NCBI GenBank assembly: GCA_022511265.1
Contig: JAFLRX010000006.1
Coordinates: 1 to 46,358 of the forward strand
Direction of reading: 5' to 3'
DNA from: Eubacterium sp.
GTDB taxonomy: Bacteria; Bacillota; Clostridia; Oscillospirales; Ruminococcaceae
DNA: 46,358 nucleotides
Notes under the pieces: generated by a model
Databases searched by the model: none
Told to the model about the DNA's origin: nothing
What the model saw: the letters and a program-made list of their open reading frames with translations, nothing else
Part shown: one piece after another, positions 25,898 to 32,197 of the stretch
Layout: the number at the start of each line of letters is the position of its first letter
Position numbering within the stretch: position 1 is the stretch's first letter
Program-made: the position numbers and the translations under genes

Positions 25898-27014
25898 TAT
25901 TGCCCTCCTGTATTTCTTTCAAAGTTTCTTTTAAAGTTTTAGCGATAGCAGCAGCCATTAAATAGGGAACCCCGTTTCCTATCATCTTAAATTTATCTGA
26001 CAAAGAAAGCATGGGGAGTACGATAAATTCCTTGGGTATCGACTGAATAGCCATTGCCTCAGCGACAGAGATTCGCCGCTCCTTATACGGGTGTAAGTGG
26101 ACCTCATTATGTCCGTATGCAGCAGTTGGAGAGTATCTCCATCGATGCAAACGCTTAAAGGATTTTCTACTAGTATCTCCTTCTTGTATAGTTGCAATCT
26201 TCTCCCGCCCTTTTTTTACTGTAAAAACATCATTGCCGTTAATGTGATGTATTACATCGTTTTTATCAAACCAATATTCAACAGTTAGTTCTTGAGGAAT
26301 ATCTGGAAATATGAATTTGAACGAACCGTCAACTTCAAAGTCTCTTGTAGTAGGCCATTTTCTCGCTAAAATATTTTCAGTGTTAAAAAGACTATATCTG
26401 TCCCAATCAAAAGAAAAAAAGTTCGGAACCACGCGAAATATGTCCTTATTAATCCCAATCATAAAAGCGCGCTCTCTAAACTGAGGAACCCCGTATGCCA
26501 AAGAGTTTATTATTTTGTCATCAAAAAGATAATTATTTGCTTGAACTTTTCTCTTCATTTCATTGTAAAAGACTCGATGTTTCTCTGTTTTTACCAAGCC
26601 CTTAACGTTTTCAAATAAGAAGAAATCAGGTTTGCACCGACATATAATATCAAAATACACTTTTGTTAATCTACCATTTTTCCCACTTGCACCTGCATTC
26701 TTTCCTGCAACAGAAAAGTCCGGACACGGTGGACCGCCGATAAACCCAACTACGTTGCCTTTTTCGCGTTCTTTTGCAATTAACTCTATTAGATTCCGCT
26801 TTCCACGACGTTTTGCGTATCTTTCAGCACTATCATTATGATATCCATAGATCGGAGTATTTAAATGCATCTGCTGTCTGGCATATTGGTATGCAGATAT
26901 AAATCTATGGTCATACTCATTAACAAAAACTATATTATAGCCATTTCTTTCAAACGCTAAATCCAAAATGCCTATGCCGGAAAAGAAGGAGAAAACTGTT
27001 AATTTTTTTTGCAT
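25878..27014 (-). CDS. DNA (cytosine-5) methyltransferase
   Basis: A 378-aa protein. The motifs are in normal order: SFFSGIGILDLAF (I, AdoMet), GGPPCPDFSVAG (IV, catalytic Cys), FLFENVKGL (VI, ENV), QFRERAFMIG (VIII), RRISVAEAMAIQSIP (IX) and GNGVPYLMAAAIAKTL (X). It methylates C5 of cytosine in a sequence set by the target-recognition region (~220-300), which I cannot read. It sits between an HTH regulator and the GHKL ATPase, so it would be the modification arm of the operon. The ribosome site is weak (GAG). Length and motifs indicate a functional enzyme. Confidence 0.93.
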   Translation of the reverse strand: MQKKLTVFSFFSGIGILDLAFERNGYNIVFVNEYDHRFISAYQYARQQMHLNTPIYGYHNDSAERYAKRRGKRNLIELIAKEREKGNVVGFIGGPPCPDFSVAGKNAGASGKNGRLTKVYFDIICRCKPDFFLFENVKGLVKTEKHRVFYNEMKRKVQANNYLFDDKIINSLAYGVPQFRERAFMIGINKDIFRVVPNFFSFDWDRYSLFNTENILARKWPTTRDFEVDGSFKFIFPDIPQELTVEYWFDKNDVIHHINGNDVFTVKKGREKIATIQEGDTSRKSFKRLHRWRYSPTAAYGHNEVHLHPYKERRISVAEAMAIQSIPKEFIVLPMLSLSDKFKMIGNGVPYLMAAAIAKTLKETLKEIQEGNNETNRN

Positions 27015-27041
27015 AATAATCTCAATCCCTAATTTATTTGG

Positions 27042-27242
27042 TTATTTAACTATTTCCATTACATCGCAAAAATCGCAATTCAAAACCTTGCATATACAAA
27101 CAAGAACGGCCATTGCAACAAGTTCATTTTTATTAAGTTTTGTAAATGTAGAGGGAGAGATGTCCGCCGCTTTGCGGAGCTTTAGTTTCGTCATGTTTTT
27201 TTTAATTAACAGTATCCATAATTTTTTATAATCTACCAACAC
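27042..27242 (-). CDS. Cro/C1-type HTH regulator of the methyltransferase operon
   Basis: A 66-aa protein. I choose GTG 27242 as start because GAGGTG lies 7 nt before it; a longer frame from 27371 crosses the promoter. The sequence YKKLWILLIKKNMTKLKL then ISPSTFTKLNKNE then LNCDFCDVMEIV is the compact HTH_26/XRE type common in Firmicutes. The promoter at 27295-27323 contains a palindrome between its boxes, so the protein probably represses its own operon, much as C proteins of restriction-modification systems do. The methyltransferase follows after 27 nt. Confidence 0.8.
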   Translation of the reverse strand: MLVDYKKLWILLIKKNMTKLKLRKAADISPSTFTKLNKNELVAMAVLVCICKVLNCDFCDVMEIVK

Positions 27243-27294
27243 TATTTGCACCTCATATTTTGAGATTAGCCTGTGGCTACAATTTTTTATTGTT

Positions 27295-27323
27295 AGTATA
27301 ACACAATCCGACGGATTTTTCAA
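27295..27323 (-). promoter_or_regulatory. Promoter of the defence operon with built-in operator
   Basis: On the minus strand: TTGAAA (27323-27318), a 17-nt spacer, TATACT (27300-27295). The spacer contains the palindrome AATCCGTCGGATT (27317-27305; arms AATCCG/CGGATT). A protein bound there would block RNA polymerase, so it is the likely operator of the HTH regulator encoded just downstream. Confidence 0.75.
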
Positions 27324-27384
27324 GGTAATATCGGGAAAAAACAAGATAATTTGCAAATATTTAGAAATCACAGCAGAGAAGCCA

Positions 27385-27412
27385 ATTATATTCGCTCATC
27401 GAATTCAATCAA
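27385..27412 (-). promoter_or_regulatory. Second upstream promoter candidate
   Basis: On the minus strand: TTGATT (27412-27407), a 16-nt spacer, TATAAT (27390-27385). It lies about 90 nt upstream of the operator-bearing promoter and could give a longer leader for the same operon. Confidence 0.45.
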
Positions 27413-27563
27413 ACATAGAATGTCAAAATTCATTTTAAGCTTGTAATGTCAGATTGACTTTCGACAATATATAGACAGGGAAATTGCGATTTCAGAATAT
27501 TTTGAGAAAAAATAGAATGGACTAATTTTGATTTTTAAATAAAACGAGATGCGCAACCGCCAA

Positions 27564-27594
27564 TTTCTTTGTCTACTGCGGCGCAAATTTTGAT
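27564..27594. repeat. Copy of a dispersed GTCTAyTGCGGCGCA motif
   Basis: Resembles 1419-1450 and 19088-19116. On the minus strand all three can be read as an Ile-Cys-Ala-Ala peptide, so they may be remnants of one repeated intergenic element. All three lie at edges of mobile or accessory blocks. Confidence 0.35.
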
Positions 27595-27617
27595 CGTAGG
27601 AATATTTGTCAAACCGG

Positions 27618-27700
27618 TTGACTTACCAGCGGAATAGAGTTACAATACAAATGCTCCTACGGGCGGGCGCTAAGGCGTCGCTTCTGTAGGAGCATTTTTT
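27618..27700 (+). ncRNA. Promoter-terminator unit: possible ~50-nt small RNA
   Basis: TTGACT (27618-27623), a 17-nt spacer and TACAAT (27641-27646) form a good promoter. Starting about 5 nt after the expected transcript start, a hairpin with 9-nt arms TGCTCCTAC and GTAGGAGCA closes a GC-rich loop of about 25 nt and runs into TTTTTT near 27698. No reading frame fits. It could be a small RNA, or an attenuator for something downstream. The family is not recognised. Confidence 0.45.
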
Positions 27701-27835
27701 ACGACCACATAACTGACCATAGTGCGATTTGGAGTACGTGGAAACAGTGGAGACAAGAGGGCACGAAAGCATCTTTTCCGGAGCGGAAAGTGCCGAAAAC
27801 GGCTATTTCCCAGTTAAAAAATGTTCAGACCGCCC

Positions 27836-27880
27836 TTTGGGATGTTGAGGCCGCAGGTTCGAACCCTGTCACTCCGACCA
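27836..27880 (+). tRNA. 3' half of a tRNA-Pro(UGG), likely attachment-site remnant
   Basis: From TTTGGGA (anticodon loop with TGG) to the end the sequence reads as a tRNA-Pro: T arm GCAGG-TTCGAAC-CCTGT, acceptor strand CACTCCG, then A and CCA at 27878-27880. The matching 5' half is absent: the upstream bases do not pair with the anticodon stem, and no CGGAGTG acceptor strand lies at tRNA distance. Many integrases recombine within the anticodon loop or T arm and copy the 3' end of the tRNA, so this is probably an att site left by an element. Confidence 0.7.
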
Positions 27881-27887
27881 AAAAATG

Positions 27888-27918
27888 GAACCGCAATTAG
27901 ATGCGGTTCTTCTTGTTT
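27888..27918 (+). terminator. Terminator after the tRNA-Pro fragment
   Basis: Arms GAACCGCA (27888-27895) and TGCGGTTC (27902-27909), followed by TTCTTGTTT. Confidence 0.65.
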
Positions 27919-28021
27919 GCAAGTATAAAATGAAAAGGATGTAATATCAGTCACTACTTTTTCAAAATAATATTAGCAACTGTCTATGTTGTTTCTCTAT
28001 GGCTCCCATATCAGTACCTGT

Positions 28022-28765
28022 TTATTCCACATCACCGCTGCTATCAATAAACCCCAATTTTTTTAATCTGGCGCGTATACCGCCTCTTGATCTTTTTAAT
28101 GTCGCGGCGATCTCCGAGACAGGAACGTTTTTGTTAAACAGATCGACCAAACATTCTTCCTCTTCCGGCGTCCACGCCTGACCTTTGTTTTCAACAGCGG
28201 CTTTCTTCTTGCTATCTGAATAATTGACGATAACCTCAATGTTATCAAGTATGAATTGCTGTGCTTCTCTGTTATATAACACTACCGTGTAATTGCCGTT
28301 ATAGCCTACTCGCTGTTCCGTCAGTATACCTAACTCTTCGCCCTGAACTGTGGGGCGTTTTTTCTTCGCGCCGTCCGGCATAACTTTTTCTTCAAGCGCA
28401 CCTATTTCAATCAGCCATGAAGTAATTTCTGAATACTTTAACTTGTAACAGGTTTCTAGATCAGCCAAATCATTTATACGCTTGGCTATTTCGCTTACAG
28501 GGATAGGTGTAGGAGAAAAAGAAAATTGAGTTATTTTTTCGGCGGGGAGGGAAAAAGGCTGCTTGGTTGTTTTTGATTTTGCGATGACGCCGTTGTTCTC
28601 AATTACCTGTCGTAAAATATCCGAGACATAAAACAAGCATCGGGAAAGACGGACGTTATTTATAATATCCGTGTCTGATGCAGGGGTGTCGTCAATTGGG
28701 TTGATACCGTTCGCAAGCTTATCAATATACATTTTTGCTCTTTGCATTTTCTCAAGTTCAGTCAT
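28022..28765 (-). CDS. Hypothetical protein with C-terminal Myb/HTH domain
   Basis: A 247-aa protein with ribosome site GGAGG. The last ~45 residues contain WTPEEEECLVDLF then VPVSEIAATLKRSRGGIRAR, a SANT/Myb-like helix-turn-helix with a resolvase-like recognition helix. The N-terminal 100 residues are helical and the middle (~90-165) resembles a winged helix (YKLKYSEITSWLIEIGAL). It is probably a DNA-binding protein; as I recall, related proteins with this tail are common single genes in Clostridia. A promoter and a perfect inverted repeat lie directly upstream, so it may regulate itself. No specific function is recognised. Confidence 0.65.
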   Translation of the reverse strand: MTELEKMQRAKMYIDKLANGINPIDDTPASDTDIINNVRLSRCLFYVSDILRQVIENNGVIAKSKTTKQPFSLPAEKITQFSFSPTPIPVSEIAKRINDLADLETCYKLKYSEITSWLIEIGALEEKVMPDGAKKKRPTVQGEELGILTEQRVGYNGNYTVVLYNREAQQFILDNIEVIVNYSDSKKKAAVENKGQAWTPEEEECLVDLFNKNVPVSEIAATLKRSRGGIRARLKKLGFIDSSGDVE

Positions 28766-28803
28766 TATATTAACCTCCGAAAAAATTAATAATCCGCAAG
28801 CTT

Positions 28804-28826
28804 AACAGTATTTTATACATACTGTT
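28804..28826. promoter_or_regulatory. Possible operator upstream of the Myb/HTH gene
   Basis: Perfect 8-nt arms AACAGTAT (28804-28811) and ATACTGTT (28819-28826) with a 7-nt centre, just downstream of the predicted -10 and 38 nt before the start codon. Confidence 0.5.
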
Positions 28827-28832
28827 TTATTA

Positions 28833-28861
28833 ATTTTATCATATATTTCAAACTTTTTCAA
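28833..28861 (-). promoter_or_regulatory. Promoter of the Myb/HTH gene
   Basis: On the minus strand: TTGAAA (28861-28856), a 17-nt spacer, TAAAAT (28838-28833). Confidence 0.6.
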
Positions 28862-28977
28862 CTAATTATGGGATAATAATGATATGCTTTTCTTAATCAA
28901 AAAGAAGTTTTATGATATTATTATCGAAAATGATTTGGCTATAGATTAGTTCTATAACCTACTATACCTATATGATA

Positions 28978-29007
28978 TTGGACTTTCGAGAGCTTTTCTG
29001 CTATAAT
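28978..29007 (+). promoter_or_regulatory. Promoter of the sulfur amino-acid operon
   Basis: TTGGAC (28978-28983), an 18-nt spacer, TATAAT (29002-29007). The -10 is perfect and the -35 is weak. The expected start is near 29014, about 25 nt before the leader peptide. Confidence 0.6.
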
Positions 29008-29038
29008 GTAACAAGAGAAAATCAAGGAGGACACTTAA

Positions 29039-29128
29039 ATGGCGATAAAAACACCTATACCTCGGTCTATTCGCATGGTGTGGTTAAAAGAGTGCTGCGT
29101 GATACGATGTTGCATCGGTCGAATGTGA
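29039..29128 (+). CDS. Cys-codon-rich leader peptide, 29 aa
   Basis: ATG 29039 follows AAGGAGG at ideal spacing. The peptide begins MAIKTPIPRS and contains ECCVIRCC, that is two pairs of adjacent Cys codons, near its end; TGA at 29126. After it lies a hairpin GCCGAAG...CTTCGGC (~29143-29169) that has no T tract. The gene stands 97 nt before a cystine-type ABC transporter and C-S lyase operon. Paired codons for the pathway's amino acid are the mark of attenuation leaders: ribosome stalling at low Cys-tRNA would change the RNA fold. The exact mechanism is not clear from the sequence. Confidence 0.65.
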   Translation: MAIKTPIPRSIRMVWLKECCVIRCCIGRM

Positions 29129-29224
29129 CGCTTGCATTGATTGCCGAAGGAGCGGCAAATCGCTTCGGCTGCTGAAAAAGAAATAAAAACAAACCCTGTG
29201 TAGAAACGAAAGGAAGAAATCACA

Positions 29225-30040
29225 ATGAAGAAAAATTTTAAACGTATTATAGGATCGGTTTTGAGCTTTGCTCTCGTGCTTGGCGTATTTTCGGGATGCT
29301 CGACCGAAGAGGAGAACGACGACCAGCTTGCGGCTATTCAAAAGTCCGGTAAGATAGTTGTCGCTGTAGAGGGCACCTATCCTCCCTTTACATATCATGA
29401 TACCGACAGCAACGAGCTTATCGGTCTCGATATTGAGATAGCGCAGGCTATCGGCGAAAAGCTAGGCGTTGAGGTAGAATTTGTAGAGGGTGCGTGGGAT
29501 ACGCTGCTGGCAGGTGTACAAAGCGGACGCTTTGACACCGTTATCAACGCGGTGACCGCCACAGACGAGCGCAAAGAGACGCTGGATTTCAGCGACCCCT
29601 ACTTATATATCCCCAGAGAGATAATCGTAAAGGGCGATAATGACGAGATAAAAAGCGCGGATGACCTTGACGGTAAGGTAATAGCAACCAACGCAACCAA
29701 CGTAATAATCCCGTATGCCGAAGAGCACGGCGCGACATTAGCCGGCATTGACACCAGCGGCGAGGCGGTTGATCTGATACTGTCAGGACGCGCGGACTTT
29801 ACCTGCTTTACACCCTTAGTACTTAAAAGCTATCTGGATGCGCACCCCGATGCAGATCTGAAGGTAGCGTACGTTATCCCGGGCTTTACCGATCCGGTGG
29901 CTATTCCCATCCGCAAGGGTGAAGACCGTCTGCGCGAGGCAATCAATGAGGCCCTCAACGAGATGAGAGAGGACGGCACCCTGTCTGCTATCTGCGTTAA
30001 GTACGCCGAGTACGACTATACAAACAAAGCGGAAGAATAA
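29225..30040 (+). CDS. Amino-acid (probably cystine) ABC transporter, substrate-binding lipoprotein
   Basis: A 271-aa protein with ribosome site GAAAGGAAG. The signal peptide ends in a lipobox, FSGC, so Cys27 is lipidated. The type-3 solute-binding fold is clear: VAVEGTYPPFTYHD, then ELIGLDIEIAQAIGEKLGVE and DTVINAVTATDERKETLDFSDPY. It captures an amino acid outside the membrane and hands it to the permease at 30059. The polar amino-acid family is certain; cystine is inferred from the Cys-rich leader and the two sulfur-metabolism enzymes in the same operon. Confidence 0.9.
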   Translation: MKKNFKRIIGSVLSFALVLGVFSGCSTEEENDDQLAAIQKSGKIVVAVEGTYPPFTYHDTDSNELIGLDIEIAQAIGEKLGVEVEFVEGAWDTLLAGVQSGRFDTVINAVTATDERKETLDFSDPYLYIPREIIVKGDNDEIKSADDLDGKVIATNATNVIIPYAEEHGATLAGIDTSGEAVDLILSGRADFTCFTPLVLKSYLDAHPDADLKVAYVIPGFTDPVAIPIRKGEDRLREAINEALNEMREDGTLSAICVKYAEYDYTNKAEE

Positions 30041-30058
30041 GACGGAAAGCAGGACGCT

Positions 30059-30775
30059 ATGAGTGAGAGATTATTTGGGATACTGACGGAATCTTTCCCG
30101 AAAATTTTGATGGCGTGTATCCAGGTTACCATTCCGCTGACCCTGCTGGTGTTTTCGATAGGACTGATTTTGGGATTCTTTCTGGCGCTGGTGCAGGTGG
30201 CAAATGTGCCGGTGCTCAGGCGAGCGGCGCGTGTGTATGTCTGGCTGTTTCGAGGGACGCCCCTTTTGGTACAACTTTATATCGTGTTTTTTGGGCTGCC
30301 CTCTATCGGAATCACGCTGGATGCATTTCCGTCGGCTTTGATAGCTTTTTCACTCAACAACGCAGCCTATACATCTGAGACTGTCCGTGCCGCACTTCTG
30401 TCTGTCCCGCAGGGGCAGACAGAGGCCGGTTATATGGTAGGGCTGAGCTATGGACAGATAATGCGCAGGATAGTGATACCGCAGGCTGCCAGGGTGGCGT
30501 TTCCGACACTGTCTAATTCGCTTATCAGTCTGACTAAGGATACATCGCTCGCTGCCGCGATAACGGTCGTCGAGCTGTTCAAGACGGCACAGCAGGTGGC
30601 GGCAGTGTATTTCGAGCCGTTCGCGCTGTACTGCGAGGCGGCACTCGTTTATCTGATGCTTAACACGCTTCTTACGCTTTTGCAATCTTTCTTGGAAAAG
30701 AAAATAAACCCGACCTCCGCAAAGAAAACGCGGCGATCGTTAATTCAAATCGGAAAGGAAAAAAACCATGCCTAG
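30059..30775 (+). CDS. Amino-acid ABC transporter permease (HisM/TcyB family)
   Basis: A 238-aa protein with about five hydrophobic segments. VQVANVPVLRRAARVYVWLFRGTPLLVQL is the N-terminal signature region of the family (shown in part), and the EAA loop is QTEAGYMVGLSYGQIMRRIV with PQAAR following. It forms the membrane channel with the ATPase at 31276. It starts 18 nt after the binding protein and ends with an 8-nt overlap with the next gene. Confidence 0.93.
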   Translation: MSERLFGILTESFPKILMACIQVTIPLTLLVFSIGLILGFFLALVQVANVPVLRRAARVYVWLFRGTPLLVQLYIVFFGLPSIGITLDAFPSALIAFSLNNAAYTSETVRAALLSVPQGQTEAGYMVGLSYGQIMRRIVIPQAARVAFPTLSNSLISLTKDTSLAAAITVVELFKTAQQVAAVYFEPFALYCEAALVYLMLNTLLTLLQSFLEKKINPTSAKKTRRSLIQIGKEKNHA

Positions 30776-31283
30776 AATAAATGTAATAGATTTAGAAAAT
30801 GCCTCTCCCGAGGTGAAAAAAACTATAGAAGCCCACGTCGCAAAGGGTCATCGCGTTACCAATGAAAAGCTGACGCTTTTGCACAATGTGCCGTCTTTTC
30901 TGGCGCTTGAAGAAAGCTCGTATACCCTTGCTGAAGAGCTGGAACGCCTTATCGGAAGACGTGCGTCTAATTTCTTCGAATATGCCATTTCTGTACAAAA
31001 CGAATGCCTTGTATGCACCGCTTATTTCTCCAAGCTGTTAAGGGCAAACGGTATCGACTATGAGACCTTTGAATTTACCGACCGCGAGAAGCTGCTGATA
31101 GAATACGGTCAGGCCATCGCAAAAGAGCCAAAGGCTGTTCCGGATGAGTTGTACGAACGTATGCAGAAAGAATTTACCGATGAAGAGATAGTTGCCATCA
31201 CCACAATGGGAGTAATTATGATAGCAAATAATTATTTCAACGATATTTTGCAGGTGACACCCGAGGCGATATTCGATGCTTGA
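30768..31283 (+). CDS. Carboxymuconolactone decarboxylase/AhpD-like protein
   Basis: A 171-aa protein with ribosome site GAAAGGAAAAAAACC. The pattern RRASNFFEYAISVQNECLVCTAYFSKLL contains a CxxC in the helix that carries the redox cysteines of AhpD-type proteins, although the usual His nearby is not in its normal place. Members act as alkylhydroperoxidase reductants or small-molecule decarboxylases. Its position between the permease and ATPase genes, overlapping both by 8 nt, suggests a role linked to the imported substrate, for example reducing cystine to cysteine. That role is inference. Confidence 0.75.
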   Translation: MPRINVIDLENASPEVKKTIEAHVAKGHRVTNEKLTLLHNVPSFLALEESSYTLAEELERLIGRRASNFFEYAISVQNECLVCTAYFSKLLRANGIDYETFEFTDREKLLIEYGQAIAKEPKAVPDELYERMQKEFTDEEIVAITTMGVIMIANNYFNDILQVTPEAIFDA

Positions 31284-32028
31284 AGTAGCAGATCTGCACA
31301 AAAGATTTGACGGCAACGAAGTCCTGAAAGGCGTAAATTTTAAGGTTGACAAGGGCGAGGTAGTCGCGGTGCTGGGCAGCAGCGGTTCAGGTAAAACCAC
31401 TCTGCTGCGCTGCATCAGCTTTTTGGAAAAGGCAGACCGTGGCGGGATAGTTTTCGGCGATTTTCATAAGGATATAACAAAGGTCAAAAGCAAAGAGATA
31501 CGCCAACTGCGCATGAGGATGGGGTTTGTATTTCAAAGCTATAATCTTTTCCGCAATAAAACAGCCATACAGAACGTGATGGAGGGACTGACCGTTGCGC
31601 GAAAGACTCCTGACGCAGAGGCAAAGGATATTGCCGTCAGCATGCTGAAAAAGGTAGGTATGCTTGACCGTGCCGATTATTATCCCGATCAGCTATCCGG
31701 AGGTCAGCAGCAGCGTGTGGCTATCGCACGGGCAATCGCGACCTCTCCTGAGATAATTTTATTCGACGAGCCTACCTCAGCGCTTGACCCGGAGCTTACC
31801 GGCGAGGTGCTGGACGTAATGAAGCTGCTGGCAGGCGAGGGGACTACCATGGTGGTAGTTACGCATGAGATGGGCTTTGCCCAAAGCGTCGCCAACCGCG
31901 TTGTGTTTATGGACGGCGGAGTTATCATAGAAGACAGACCCTCAAGCGACTTCTTCAGCAATCCCAGAGAAGAAAGTGTAAAGCGTTTTCTCAGAAGGAC
32001 GATGTTCGATTATGATTATTCTATCTAA
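31276..32028 (+). CDS. Amino-acid ABC transporter ATPase
   Basis: A 250-aa protein. Walker A GSSGSGKTT, Q-loop FVFQSYNLF, signature LSGGQQQRVAIARA, Walker B IILFDEPTSALD and switch VVVTHEM are all intact. It powers the transporter formed with the proteins at 29225 and 30059. A minor difference is an insertion around DFHKDITKVKSKEIR before the Q-loop. It overlaps the AhpD-like gene by 8 nt. Confidence 0.95.
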   Translation: MLEVADLHKRFDGNEVLKGVNFKVDKGEVVAVLGSSGSGKTTLLRCISFLEKADRGGIVFGDFHKDITKVKSKEIRQLRMRMGFVFQSYNLFRNKTAIQNVMEGLTVARKTPDAEAKDIAVSMLKKVGMLDRADYYPDQLSGGQQQRVAIARAIATSPEIILFDEPTSALDPELTGEVLDVMKLLAGEGTTMVVVTHEMGFAQSVANRVVFMDGGVIIEDRPSSDFFSNPREESVKRFLRRTMFDYDYSI

Positions 32029-32050
32029 TGGGCTGACGGGCTAAAGACAT

Positions 32051-32197
32051 CTTGCGGCACTTTTACATGTTATATGGGGCAGTACTTTTGTTGCGGCAAA
32101 GGTGCTGCTTCGTCAGTTCGGGGCTGTAGAGATAATCTTCCTGAGATTAGCGATTGCGTTAGATAATTTCTTAAAAAAGGAGACAGATAAAAAATGA
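32051..32197 (+). pseudogene. Remnant of an EamA/DMT-family transporter gene
   Basis: An open frame without a start codon (a stop lies just upstream at 32042) reads LAALLHVIWGSTFVAAKVLL then EIIFLRLAIAL, the first transmembrane hairpin of EamA-type metabolite exporters. It then ends at TGA 32195-32197, overlapping the next gene's ATG. The rest of the transporter is gone. It lies in an otherwise tight operon, so a deletion probably joined the ABC genes to the PLP enzymes. Confidence 0.7.

Noticed and set aside
27729-27880. A full tRNA-Pro with an intron, using TGGAGTA near 27730 as the acceptor strand.
   Set aside because: Pairing with CACTCCG is imperfect, the span is about 150 nt, and no D arm or intron fold is visible.
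28972-29175. A 67-aa open frame covering the leader region.
   Set aside because: It starts upstream of the predicted -10 region and has no ribosome site; the 29-aa frame at 29039 does.
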